Shown here in pieces: positions 31,753-43,115 of a stretch of 64,000 bases of DNA (its first letter is position 1; each line of letters opens with the position of its first letter). A program made the translations under genes and the position numbers. Under the pieces are notes generated by a model. The model ran no database searches, was not told where the DNA came from, and saw only the letters and a program-made list of their open reading frames with translations. Source of the DNA: Romanomermis culicivorax (lineage: Eukaryota > Nematoda > Enoplea > Mermithida > Mermithidae); contig CAWUHX010000213.1 of NCBI GenBank assembly GCA_963922205.1, positions 62,001 to 126,000 on the forward strand, written 5' to 3'.

Positions 31753-33313
31753 TGTTGAGAGTGGCCAAAGCAGCCACCTCAACTACGAATTGCTGCAAAA
31801 AGAGAGCGCCTTTTCCGCTGCTCGGTTGGCTCAGTTGGTTAGAGCGTGTGGACAGTAGCCGCAAGGTTCCTGGTTCAAGTCCCGGACCGAGCCTAACTAT
31901 TACTGAGGCCCCGAGTAGCGGGAAGAGGTTGCCTCAACACTGGTGGCCCTTGACGGTCCGTCAAACTCGACGGCGGAGGGATGTTGAGAGTGGCCAAAGC
32001 AGCCACCTCAACTACGAATTGTTGCAAAAAGAGAGCGCCTTTTCTGCTGCTCGGTTGGCTCAGTTGGTTAGAGCGTGCGGACGGTAGCCGCAAGGTCCTG
32101 GGTTCAAGTCCCAGACCGAGCCTAACTTTTACTGAAGCCCCGAGTAGCGGGAAGAGGTTGCCTCAACACTGGTGGCCCTTGACGGTCAGTCAAACTCGAC
32201 GGCGGAGGGATGTTGAGAGTGGCCAAAGCAGCCACCTCAACTACGAATTTTTGCAAAAAGAGTGCGCCTTTTCCGCTGCTCGGTTGGCTCAGTTGGTTAG
32301 AGCGTGCAGACGGTAGCCGCAAGGTTCCGGGTTCAAGTCCCGGACCGAGCCTAACTTTTACTGAGGCCCCGAGTAGCGGGAAGAGGTTGCCTCAACACTG
32401 GTGGCCCTTGACGGTCCGTCAAACTCGACGGCGGAGGGATGTTGAGAGTGGCCAAAGCAGCCACCTCAACTACGAATTGTTGCAAAAAGAGAGCGCCTTT
32501 TCTGCTGCTCGGTTGGCTCAGTTGGTTAGAGCGTGCGGACGGTAGCCGCAAGGTCCTGGGTTCAAGTCCCAGACCGAGCCTAACTTTTACTGAAGCCCCG
32601 AGTAGCGGGAAGAGGTTGCCTCAACACTGGTGGCCCTTGACGGTCAGTCAAACTCGACGGCGGAGGGATGTTGAGAGTGGCCAAAGCAGCCACCTCAACT
32701 ACGAATTTTTGCAAAAAGAGAGCGCCTTTTCCGCTGCTCGGTTGGCTCAGTTGGTTAGAGCGTGTGGACAGTAGCCGCAAGGTTCCTGGTTCAAGTCCCG
32801 GACCGAGCCTAACTATTACTGAGGCCCCGAGTAGCGGGAAGAGGTTGCCTCAACACTGGTGGCCCTTGACGGTCCGTCAAACTCGACGGCGGAGGGATGT
32901 TGAGAGTGGCCAAAGCAGCCACCTCAACTACGAATTGTTGCAAAAAGAGAGCGCCTTTTCTGCTGCTCGGTTGGCTCAGTTGGTTAGAGCGTGCGGACGG
33001 TAGCCGCAAGGTCCTGGGTTCAAGTCCCAGACCGAGCCTAACTTTTACTGAAGCCCCGAGTAGCGGGAAGAGGTTGCCTCAACACTGGTGGCCCTTGACG
33101 GTCAGTCAAACTCGACGGCGGAGGGATGTTGAGAGTGGCCAAAGCAGCCACCTCAACTACGAATTTTTGCAAAAAGAGTGCGCCTTTTCCGCTGCTCGGT
33201 TGGCTCAGTTGGTTAGAGCGTGCAGACGGTAGCCGCAAGGTTCCGGGTTCAAGTCCCAGACCGAGCCTAACTTTTACTGAAGCCCCGAGTAGCGGGAAGA
33301 GGTTGCCTCAACA
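31753..33313 (+). repeat. seven-unit tandem array of a tRNA-like SINE, 229-bp period
   Basis: Units start at 31753, 31982, 32211, 32440, 32669, 32898 and 33127. Each is a 187-bp element (TGTTGAG...CTCAACA) followed, except the last, by a 42-bp linker. Diagnostic differences give the order A-B-C-B-A-B-C, so a 916-bp (four-unit) higher-order repeat is visible, and the linker alternates CCGTC/CAGTC. The array as a whole is flanked by ACCA (31749-31752 and 33314-33317). Minus- and plus-strand frames of 66 and 111 codons recurring in each unit are repeat artefacts. Confidence 0.95.
31820..31892 (+). tRNA. tRNA-like block (first of seven; probably not a functional tRNA)
   Basis: 73 nt that fold as a cloverleaf: acceptor GCTCGGT/ACCGAGC, D arm with GGCTCAGTTGG, anticodon stem TGTGG/CCGCA with loop ACAGTAG (formal anticodon AGT, Thr), and box B GGTTCAAGTCC. 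The other six are at 32049, 32278, 32507, 32736, 32965 and 33194 (each 73 nt). B units have a perfect T stem and loop ACGGTAG (formal GGT). C units have a mispaired anticodon stem. Position 33 is C rather than U in all, and all lie inside SINE units, so a tRNA-derived retroposon is more likely than real tRNA genes. Confidence 0.45.
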
Positions 33314-33424
33314 ACCATTCATTAGACCCTTAACTAGACCTCCGAATAAAGCACCATTCGGCAGTGTTTCAAAACCACTGCATCGTTCCATCGAGATGTG
33401 CTTTACACATTTTTATACCATTTG

Positions 33425-33713
33425 ATATTTTTCTTTCATTTTGCGGATTTTTTTGGCTAGATTTTCGTTCAAATTTAAAAATTGACGACGTAATTTTTTA
33501 TTTTCCGTTTTTAAATCTTGATTTTCTTGCGATAATTGAACACCAAAAGCGATGGGAAAACCGATAAATAAGGATCGATCGATTATCGATTGATTTTCTC
33601 CTAAATATTGTTGCAATTTTTCTTCTAAATTCCAAATTAGTGTATTGGAATCGATTTGAAGAATCGGTATTTCGACGACGGAATTTTCCAAATTGACGCT
33701 ATCGTCCCGAGTC
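33425..33713 (-). pseudogene. coiled-coil protein, exon 3, copy 1 (3' truncated)
   Basis: Starts after acceptor TTTTTAG. It reads TRDDSVNLENSVVEIPIL, then LIWNLEEKLQQYLGENQ, FIGFPIAFGVQLSQENQDLK and a coiled-coil-like ENKKLRRQFLNLNENLAKK. It joins exon 2 in phase (GC + G). Copy 2 shows that the exon should continue to a donor after NRSK. Here the duplication breakpoint replaces that end and the frame runs into KYQMV and a stop. No family recognised. Confidence 0.55.
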
Positions 33714-33729
33714 CTAAAAATTCAAAATT

Positions 33730-35545
33730 TTGAAAAAATTATAAAATCTGAAATTTTGAGAGAATTATAAAATCTGAAATTTTTAAAAAATTGAAATATT
33801 CAAAATCTTAAAAAATCTTAAATTTAAAATTGAAATCGTCAAAATGAGTGGAAACACCGAGTGATTTTTGGGTTTTGATGATTTTTTTAAAATCAAAATC
33901 CTAAATATTTAGACTTTACACAATTTCTAATTTAAAAAATTCAAATTTTCGGAAATTTCATACGAGAAATATTTGAAAAACGAGAAAAATTGTGAATTTT
34001 CCAAGATCAAAAATATTAAAATTAACATTTTACATAATTTTCGAAAATTAAAAAATTCAAATTATTGTGATTTTCAAATCAAAATTAGATGAAAAATTCA
34101 ATTTTTTTTCTTAATTTGAAAAAATTTTCCCACAGAAAAAAAACTCAAAATTTAGCGTTTACACAATTTTTTAATTTAAAAAATGAAATTTTTTGAAAAT
34201 TTCGTATGAAAATGAGTTGAAAAATTTAAGAAATTGTACATTCTTTCAATTAAAAAGCTCAAAATTTGGAATTTACACAAGTCATGAATTTCAAAAATGC
34301 AAATTTATGAAAACTTCGTACCAAAATTGGTTCAAGACTAAAAAAAAATTTGAAATTTTTTCCATCAAAAAACTCAAAATTTAGAGTTGATACAAGTTTA
34401 AAATTTTAAAAATGCATATTTTTCATAATTTCGTTTCCAAATTAGTTGAAAAACGGTGAAAATTGTGCATTTTTTGAGATCCGATATCCCAAAATTCAAA
34501 GCTTGCACAATTTTCAAATTTCAAAAATGCATAGTTTTGAAAATTCCACATCAAAATCGTTCGAAAAAATAGGAAAATTGTCAATTTTTTGAAATCAAAA
34601 AGCTCAAAATTTGGAATTTACACAATTTTCAAAATCTATAAATTTTCAAAATTTCATGTCCAAATTACTTCAAATATTCAGAAAATTGGGGAATATTTTA
34701 AATCAAAATTTTAAAAATTTGGAGTCCACACAATTTTTGAATTTAAAAAAAGAATTTTTTCGAAAATTTCGTTTAAAAGCGGTTGAAAAATTGAAAAAAT
34801 TGTAGATTTTGTCAATTAAAAAGCTCAAATATTGGAATTTACACAACTCACGAATTTAAAAAATGTAAATTTTCGAAAATTTAATATCAGAATTAAATGA
34901 AAAATGACAAAAATTTTGATTTTTTTGGAGTCAAAAAGCTCGGAATTTCGACTTTACCCAATTTTTGAATAGAAAAAATCAAAGTTTTTTTCAAAATTTC
35001 ATATGAAAATTAGTCGAAAAATTCAGAAAATTGTGAATTTTCTGAAATCAAAAAGGTCAATATTTGGTGTTTACACCATTTTTAAATTTAAAAAATGCTA
35101 TTTTTTGAAAAAATGCTAATTTTTGAAAGATTGTGAATTTTTTGATATTAAAAATCTGAAAATATGAAGTTTACACAATTTTCAAATTCAAAAAATGAAT
35201 TTTTTTCATTTGAAGTTTTTTCATTTAAAAATGTCAAAATTTGCAGTTTACACAATGTTTGAATTCGAAAAATTCAAATTTATGAAAATTTCACATCAAA
35301 ATGAGTTGAATAACGCCAGAAAATGGTAATTTTTTGATTTTGATTTTTTTTTTAAATTAAAAAGCTCAAAATCTGGAGTTAAAAAACGATTTTTGAATCT
35401 TAAAAATGAAAATTTTTTGAATTTTTTCAGTTGAAAAACGTTAAAAAGTTGGTGATTCAAGAATTAAAATTTAAAATTTAAAAAAAAATGTAAAAATTAA
35501 AAATTTCAAAAAAAGTTAAAAATTTTTAAAATTAAAATTATGAAA
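33730..35545. repeat. degenerate ~115-bp tandem repeats filling an intron, copy 1
   Basis: About 14 diverged units, each built like AAAAAGCTCAAAATTTGGAA, TTTACACAATTTT, AAAAATG and GAAAATTTCGTA. The TTTACACAATTTT-type block recurs at about 34030, 34158, 34272, 34386, 34502, 34616, 34725, 34838, 34950, 35060 and 35168. It lies in the intron between exons 2 and 3. Confidence 0.75.
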
Positions 35546-35559
35546 AAAAGTTTTCTCAC

Positions 35560-35919
35560 GCTTGCACATTTTCCAAAAATTTCAACGTCAACGTCGATTC
35601 TTGGCGTAATTTTTCGAGCTTGAACGTCAAGTTTTTCAACACCGACGCTGCTTCACTAGCTTCGTCGACGGAAAAAACCTCTCCGCCGGCGGCGACTTTT
35701 TCCACAGCGATTTTTCCGACGTCTAGATTTTTTCCGTCGGCGTTTACCGCGACGTTTTTTTTAAACGTTTCTTGTCGTCGTCGTATTTTTCGCTTGTAAT
35801 AATTTGGACATTAGATTTTTTAACGCCGACGCCGCTTTATTAGCTTCGTCGGTCGACAACGGTTTGGCGGCCGTCGGATTTCCGCCGTCGGTTTTTTGAC
35901 GTTTGGCGGCCGGTTCGAT
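35560..35919 (-). pseudogene. coiled-coil protein, exon 2, copy 1 (frameshifted)
   Basis: 360 bp between acceptor CTAACCGCAG and donor GTGAGA, GC-richer than its surroundings. It reads IEPAAKRQKTDGGNPTAAK (NLS-like KRQK), then STDEANKAASALKNLMSKL. After a TAA in an A run the reading resumes as NVAVNADGKNLDVGKIAVEK, then SVDEASEAASVLKNLTFKL and LKFLENVQA. The two xxDEAxxAAxxLKNL segments are internal repeats. Copy 1 has one more A than copy 2, so the downstream part is out of frame. Confidence 0.6.
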
Positions 35920-35924
35920 CTGCG

Positions 35925-37426
35925 GTTAGAAAGTGACGTCAGCAAGATGAGAAAAGTAGAAAAAAGAAAAAAAAACATAAAAAAGATAAAAGATGAAAAA
36001 AGAAAAAAAAGAAAGAAAACTATGCAAGAAAATGAAAAAAGAACGTAAGACAATGAAGACTATAATGAAAACAAAAGAGAGGGAAAAGAAACATGTAAAA
36101 AGAGAAAAAAAGAAAAGAAAAAAGACAAAAATTAAAAAAAAAATGCAAAAAAATATGAAAAACAGAAAAAAACGCAAAAAAGGTAAAAGAGAAGGACAAA
36201 GAAAAACCTAAAAAAAGAATAAAAGAAGGGAAAAAAGAAAAAAATGAACAGAAAAAAAGGACAAAAGAAAAAGAAAAGCATAATAAAGAAGAGAAAAGAG
36301 AAAAAAGAAAATTATTAAAAACATAAAAAAAAGAAAAAAGCACAAAATAAAGAAAAATACGAAAAAAGAAAAACAAAGAAAAAGTATTATGAAATAAAAA
36401 ACGGAAGACAAAGAAAAAAGGAGAAAACATAATAAGAGGACAAAGAAATGTAAATAATGAAAAAAAGAATAAAAAAGGAAAAAGGGAAAGAAAAATATCA
36501 AAAAGAGAAAAAGAAAACGCTAAAGAAAAGGACAAGAAAAAAATTGTGAGGAAAAAGAAAAATGATAATAATAAAACAGAGAGAAAGAGGAAACGAAAAA
36601 ATGAAGAAAAAACGAAGAAAAAAGGAAAAATATAACAAAAACGTATAATAAAAAAAATAAAAATTAAAGGAAGAAAAAGAAAAATATAGCAAAAGCAGAG
36701 ACAAAAGGGCAAAAGAAAAAAAAACAAAATATAAAAAAAACAAAAAAATATAAGAAACAAAAAACAAAAATGTAAGACGACAAAAACGAAAAGGAGAAAG
36801 AAAAAGGGAGAAAAAGAAAAAAATATAAAAGAAAAGAAAAAAGAAAGAAACATAAAAAACAAAAAAGGAGATAAGAAAGAAAAAAAAATTAAAAATGTGA
36901 AAAGAGACAGCAGAATATAGAAAAGGAAAGAATAAAGAAAAAACGACGAGGAAAAATAAAAAAAACAAGAAAAAAACATAAAAACCACAGAGAAACATCA
37001 CAAAAGGATGGAAAGCAAAATGAAAAAGAGAAAGTAGAATATAAACAGAGAAAAAAAGTAAAAAAGGAAAAATAAAAACCCAAAGGTAAGCAAAGAACAA
37101 ATAAAAAAAATACGATAACAGACAAGGAAAAAACAGCAGAAGAAAAAGAAAAATACAGAAAAACCAAAAATTAAAGAAAAACTAATATCCAAAAGAAGAA
37201 CAAGAACAACATAAGAAAAGAAATAGAAAGTAAAATATATATAAAAAAGAAAAAAGAAAGAAAATATAAAAGAAGAAAAGAAAAGGAATAGAAATGCGTA
37301 GAAAAGAGGAAAGGAAAGAAAAAAGAAAAAAGGAAAAAGAAGAACAAAAAAAGACAAAAAAAAACGAAGAAAAATAAGAAAAAAGGAAAATAATGAAAAT
37401 AAAAAAAGCAAAAATAAATTTTTTAT
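35925..37426. repeat. ~1.5-kb nearly pure purine tract in intron 1, copy 1
   Basis: The plus strand is almost only A and G (AAAAG/AAAGAAAA-type, few C/T), so the sense strand of the gene is a 1.5-kb polypyrimidine intron. Its Phe/Leu-rich minus-strand frames of up to 322 codons and Lys-rich plus frames are composition artefacts. Confidence 0.9.
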
Positions 37427-37471
37427 TTTTTCCTCTTCACTATCAATTATTCGACTTTGTTCAGGATTCAT
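37427..37471 (-). pseudogene. coiled-coil protein, exon 1, copy 1 (donor lost)
   Basis: 45 bp, MNPEQSRIIDSEEEK, starting ATG at 37471. Copy 2 has GTAAAA directly after it; here the donor reads ATAAAA, so correct splicing to exon 2 is not expected. Confidence 0.5.
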
Positions 37472-39690
37472 AATTGGATGAAAAATTAAAAATATATACC
37501 TAAAAACACAAAAAAAATGCGAGATGAAAAATTATGAATTTTGATATAAAATATGCAAATGAACAACACACTATTTCCGTACAAAAAAATACACCACAAT
37601 TTTATTAAATTTAACATAATCAAGCAAAAATTCAAATAAATTTGACGTCAGCAAGGAAATCTTCCTTTACACCACTTGAAATTTAAAATGTAAAACGAAA
37701 ATTGAATGCGAAGGAGAAAAAAAGGCAGTTTTTTCCGGAAAAAATGACAAAAAATCAGTTCGAAAGTTTAATTTTTAGGCAGAATTTGAATTTTGGAATC
37801 GAATTTTGCTGCAAAATTTCTAAATTTGGCTGCAAAAAAAAACAAAAATTTCGACCAAAAAATTGCAAATTCTATTGAAAAAAAAAATTTCCTAATTTTG
37901 TTGCATAAAAAACAAAATTCCGATCAAAAAACTCACAAATTTTATTGCAAAATTGGATAAATTTTCAAATTTAGCCGTGAAAACAAAAAAATTTCAGTCA
38001 GAAAATTTCAAATTCTGCAACGAAATTCAAAAATTTACCAATTTTTCCTGGGAAATTTACAAACTCAGCTTCAAAAAAAGAAAATTCCGAAGAAAAAATT
38101 CAAAAATTCTGCCAAGAAATTCGGAAATTTTAAAATTTTGCTCGAAAATTTCCAAATTTGGTTGCAAAAAAACAAACAAAAATTTCGACGAAAAAATCAA
38201 AAATTCTACTGCAAAATTGGATAATTTTGAAATTTAGCTGCAAAAAAAAAATAGAAAAAATCGCAAATTCTGCAATGAAATTGAGAAATTTTCAAAGTTT
38301 GCCCTGAAATTTTCAAATTCTGCGGGAAAAATTCTCAAAATCATCTACAAAAACCTAAATTTTCTTCGTTCACAAATCACAATCAAACCATCCAAATACG
38401 AAAATTTTCAAATTTACGTGGAAAGAATGACAAATTCTGATTGGAAATTCGGAAAATTTTTTAATTTGGTCCAAAATTTTCAAATTTACCTCGCAAGAAA
38501 AAACCAAATTTCGACCTAAAAATGGCGAATTCTGCTACGAAATCCGGAAATTTTCGAATTTCGTTGCATAAAATACAAAATTTGGATAAAAAAAAAAAAA
38601 TTCTGTTACGGAAATTTTGGAACTTTGATCATAAATTTTCAAATTTATCGGAAACTTTGAATTCTAGGCGCAAAAAAAAAGCAAGATTCTACAAAAAATG
38701 AGAAATTCTGCTACAAAATTCGGAAACTTTTTTTGGAATTTTGCTTCAAATTCCTCATAGAAATTTTCAAATTTAGCCGAAAAAAACCAAATTCAGACCT
38801 AAAAAATGGCAAATTGTGCTGCGAAATTCAAAAATTTTCAAATTTTGCTGCGAAGAAGCAAAATTTCGATGGAAAAAATGGCAGATTCTGCTACAAATAC
38901 GAAAATTTTCAAATTTTGTTGAGAAATTTAGGAATTTCGTTCGTAGATTCGCAAAAATTCTGCGACAAAGTTGGGAAATTTTGAAATTTTGTTGGAAAAT
39001 TTTGGAAATTTCTCAGGGAAATTTTCAAGTTTTGTTCGAAAATTTGCAAATTTTGCAGCGAAAATATGGCAAAGTGTGCGACGAGGTTGAGAAATTTTCA
39101 AATTTGGCTCGAAAAAAAAACCAGAATTTAGACCTAAAAATGGAAAATTCTGCTAGAAAATTGTGAAATTAAGCACAATAAGGGCGGCTAAATGAGAGGA
39201 AGAGCTGGTGAACCCCAAATTTTTAATTTTTTCTTGTTGAAAATCACTTGATTTTTTATTTTCCATCAATTTTTGTTTAAAAAATGATTTTTTTTCTGGA
39301 ATTTTTGATCGAAAAAATTGGAGTTTTCAATTTTTTTTTATTTAATTTTGTGAATTTCCAAAATTTAGAAATTTTTCTCAATTTTAGAAATTTCAGAACG
39401 TTTTCGATAACAGTTTTACAAATTGAACGAATTTTCCAAACTTTACAAATTTTTTCAATTTTTAAAAACCTTGCTATATTTCACAAATTTTGGAAAATTT
39501 TCCTTAATTTTAAAATTTTGCAATTTTCTCTCGAGCTTGCAAATTTTACAAATTTTTTTTTTTTATTTCTAGAAATTTCACCACATTTAAAAATTTTTCT
39601 GAATTTTACAAATTCCACAAAATTACTAAATTTCACAAAGTCGGCAAAGTTCTATAAATTTTTCAACAGTATGTCACATTATTTGTAGCA
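37472..39690. repeat. degenerate ~70-bp AT-rich repeats upstream of the gene, copy 1
   Basis: Blocks of the type GAAATTTTCAAATTTTGCTG, then AAAAACCAAATTTCGACC and AAAAATGGCAAATTCTGCTA recur from ~37790 to 39175, followed by TTTTGAATTTTACAAATT-like DNA to 39690. No gene; the Phe/Asn/Lys-rich frames are artefacts. Confidence 0.65.
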
Positions 39691-42330
39691 TGCAGGGGGA
39701 GACCTGTCCTGTAAAATGGGACCACAGGCCTGACACTGAGGTATTGGTTCCTCCTTGTGTCTACATTTAACCTAACCCGCTTAGTACTTACTATAGAAGG
39801 CATACATGCACATTGGGGAGTAGGGGGGGGGGGGTAAACCCACATGCCCGAGACCCTGGCCACCTCCCCTGACCAGAAAAATCGTCAAACACCACACCTG
39901 AACCTTTTCCAAGACAGCTTTTTTGATGGTTCTTGTGTATATTTTGTATGAAAAACAGGCCTCAGAACTTTTTTCTGTTTTTTTGCTCACCCACACCCCT
40001 AACCCTCAGGGAAAAAAGTCCCCCTGGAAAATTTTTGCCGTGCATGTCTGCAAGGTACGTTTGCATAAATTGGTGGTACAGGTACAGTAAACCGTGTAAG
40101 TGAGCGTGGTTCAAGGACAACAAGGTCCTCCAGGGACAAAGTGTCGCAGGCTGAAGGGCCGTTGTGAATGAGACCCTTGCATGGGATTTTGGCATCCCTG
40201 AACTAAAGAAAGAATTTCTCCCAGTTCAGATGAACACACTTGAATCATCCTAAGAAGATTGTCCCCAGGACGAGTTTGGCCGAGCGTTTCTCTCGGATCT
40301 GGACTTCAATCTGTTCAGAGACATCAGCTACTGATACCGTGACATAGGCAGTGCCTAGCAGTGGGATCCTAGACCTGTTGGCTGCTATGGGGCGAGCCCT
40401 AGTATGTGTCGTACTAAGTCGGGCAGTTTGGCCACCAACTTGCGGTCCAGGAGTGAGAAAACAGCTCCTCTGTCGACCAGTGCCTTACCTTTCACCAGCT
40501 TATTCAGGAGAAGTTCGATATGGGGTGTCTGCATATCGTTGGGGTAGAAAGCTGTAACCACGTGACCTGGATCAGATGTGTGAGCACTAACACCATGGTC
40601 TATCGGACAACATTGCCGTGGAACTGGCAACGCTATGCAACAGAGCAGTGGTACTAAGGCATAACTGATGGGAGTGTTTAGGTGAACCTGTAGGGTTAGA
40701 TCATCCCGGACTCTGAGGACATGGTCAGAGTGATCTATTTGGCTCTGTGTTGCTCCCAGTTATGCAATCTCTGTGTCTGACAATGGTGGCACTGTCATAA
40801 GAAATGATGCCGGAGCATCTGAATCACTTTCCTCATGGAAGCTGCTTTTATCCAGCATGACTGGTGAATTTTACTGGTGGGGGTCAATAGCAATTCGACC
40901 CCTGCACAGTCAGTGATAGATGGCGTGCTCATCAGGAAGACTTCTAGTATCTTCTAGTGTATCCACATGATGAGACAACCAAGGATGCATGGGAGGGTAG
41001 TATTCAAATGGAAGAAGCCCTTGACTGGAATCATGACCCGGACCTATGGGAGGAGTTGGATAGGGAACATGTATTCTCCCAGTAAGGGTAGCTCTGGTCA
41101 ATCTCTGGCGTTTTCAGGAGAAGGGGCAGTTCTGTCACATTCAACATACATACTTTACATTGATAACCATATATGATGGTGTTTAACTGCTTTAGGAAAT
41201 CAAGACTGAGTATTAAATCAACCAGTGCCTAGAAGGGAGAGGTTGTCAAACATACACCAACCTGCATAGGTAAGAACTTGTAGCAGACGCTACCCACTCG
41301 GTACAAATGGTAAACATACCCAGCATCGACTTTTTGACATGGTTAAGTGCATCGCCTGTGGAATCGGCCATCAGGTCATTTTGTTGAAGGATTGCCCAGG
41401 CCCCCAAGGTAGGGTCAAAGGGAAGCAACTGTCAGGTCAAATCAAAGCAGCATTGAGCATGAGTGCAAAGCTCAAGCCACATGAATCGAAAATTACCCAT
41501 TTCCAATTCCTTAATTTTCTAGCTCAGTTTGGTGTTGATAGGGTCTGGAGGAGAGTCTTTCGCCAATCCAAACATATTGTAGGTCAGATTATAACTCCCC
41601 TGGATGCATAGGAGAAGACTTAGCTCTAGGCACAATCATAATGCACACGAGTTTCATGGGATCTTAAGGGCAACCTGAAGGTGATCCATGATGATGTGGT
41701 TCCCTGACACAGATGCAGTGTAGTTTCCCTTGCGGAGATAGTGACACTGTGCTGTGGAATTGTGGGCAGGCCAGACAATGACCGCGTCAAGGGTAGTGCA
41801 CTGCCCTAGCCCTAGTGTCATCCCACTTAGCCATTTGTCCCTCTTGGATGAAAAAGTTAGTCACTGTCTTGCAGACGTCACTGCAGCACCAGTTGTACAC
41901 TACTTCCAATGTTTGGTTTGTGCTATAAAAGCCTCGGCGGATACAAACAAGCTTTCTTGACCCATATCTCTTAGTTTGATGTGCTAGCATAGCGGCTGCA
42001 AGTGCTAGGTGCTGTGTAGTACAACATCTGCAGTGATGTCCTTTGATTCGAATAACCCAGTGTTGGTGCAGACTTTGCATTTATGCAATGTGCTTATCCA
42101 ATCAGAACTAGGAACATATACCATAATATTCATGCATCGTGGTGTCTATGAAGATTGTGGCGGTTTACACTGAAAATGGGTTCTAAACTTTTCAAAAATT
42201 AGATGCTGAAATTCCATATGATATATTATATGATGTTCCAAAAAACGTCAATTGAGTACCCCTTTTTTGTATCTTCTATCAGGACAGTCTACTAGCTGTT
42301 ATGTTCGACAACATCTACTGGGTTCAATTT
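39691..42330 (-). mobile_element. decayed LTR-retrotransposon fragments, copy 1
   Basis: Minus-strand frames, broken by stops, read in order KGHHCRCCTTQHLALAAAM (~42040), then near 41420 FDPTLGAWAILQQNDL and DALNHVKKSMLGMF, then RIHVPYPTPPIGPGHD (~41075), then a protease-like segment at 40630-40385. A diverged further copy lies at 43380-43980. No RT or integrase was seen, so it is a truncated gag-protease part. Confidence 0.55.
40385..40630 (-). pseudogene. retropepsin-like fragment, copy 1 (DTG changed to DRG)
   Basis: Contains IELLLNKLVKGKALVDRGAV then FSLLDRKLVAKLP, the layout of an aspartic protease active site (hydrophobic-Val-Asp-Thr-Gly-Ala) with Arg for Thr. Thr/Ser is required at this place in the family, so it is inactive. 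The copy at 51725-51994 has the same change. Confidence 0.6.
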
Positions 42331-42769
42331 TTCTTTTTTTCCCCTTCAGAATTCCGCAAGTGTTACATGTCACTGGGGATGACAATTGCAGGTGCAGCGC
42401 AAGTAGTTTCGCCCATTTGCTGATCACCATCGGGGGCTGCATCGATGACAATTCGTGCAGCAAACAGCAATAACCAGCTGGGGCCAATGGCTGCGTTTCC
42501 AGGACGTCCACTGCAGCCACTGCCGCAAAGGATAACGTTCTTGCTTGCCCGCTTTGCGTGTACAAAACGCACGGATGCAAAGGGATGCATCAACATTTCT
42601 ATTATCATTTGCTGGGGCAAACACAGCAGGAGAATCGACGCAACATCTTGTTATTGGACGATTTTAATTGGGTAAATAAGTGGGCGTGGTTTTGGAAAAT
42701 TGCCATATTTGACCAATAGGATTATTAATGACTGTTTGACAAGCTGTCATATGTTAACAATCAGGTGAT
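42331..42769. other. spacer DNA, no gene seen
   Basis: Unique within the window. Overlapping frames on both strands around 42300-42680 have no recognisable product. Confidence 0.4.
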
Positions 42770-43115
42770 CAATTGACATTTGGCAGCTTGCCATATTTGA
42801 GCCATGATTTCATTGGTTCAAACTTGGCAATTTGCAGGATTCGGGTTATGACTTCATTGCTCCAAATTTCGCACATTGCCAAACTTGACCAAAAGCCTTA
42901 TCACTTCAGAGTTGGCACCTTGCCAGATTTGAGCAACGGTTTTATTGGTTCAAAGCTGGCACCTTGCCAGATTAGAGCAATGATTTTATTGGTTCAAGGT
43001 TGGCAGATTGCCAGGTTTGAGCAATAATTCTATTGGTTCAGAGTTGGCACATTGTCAGACTGAAGCAGTGATATTATTGCTTCAAAGTTGGCACTTTGCC
43101 AGATTCGAGCAATCC
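42770..43115 (+). repeat. 44-bp minisatellite, about 7-8 units
   Basis: Unit of the type TGGCACCTTGCCAGATTTGA plus GCAATGATTTTATTGGTTCA; exact 44-bp spacing is seen for the units at about 42918, 42962 and 43006. Substitutions occur in all units. Confidence 0.85.

Larger units (their letters stand above)
33425..42330. repeat. 8.9-kb segmental duplication, copy 1
   Basis: Matches 44765-53668 in direct orientation with an offset of ~11.34 kb over its whole length and only small indels. It includes the exons, intronic repeats, purine tract and retroelement fragments described separately. The left breakpoint cuts exon 3 of the contained gene (33425). The right edge is near 42330. Confidence 0.93.

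Noticed and set aside
31820-33266. Seven functional tRNA-Thr genes
   Set aside because: Cloverleaf and promoter boxes are good, but U33 is replaced by C, stems are mispaired in some units, and all are embedded in a mobile unit with a solo copy elsewhere.
31740-33425. Recurrent 111- and 66-codon frames
   Set aside because: Each is one 229-bp unit of the SINE array read through. The frame covers the tRNA-like block and linker, so it is not a gene family.
36020-36988. 322-codon Phe/Leu-rich minus-strand frame (and 371 codons at 47389-48504)
   Set aside because: It is the complement of a purine-only tract inside an intron; composition alone keeps it open. No conserved residues, and the copies are held together only by the segmental duplication.
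42252-42675. Overlapping 60-90-codon frames on both strands
   Set aside because: No motif, no splice signals and mutual overlap; typical chance frames in a GC-richer patch.
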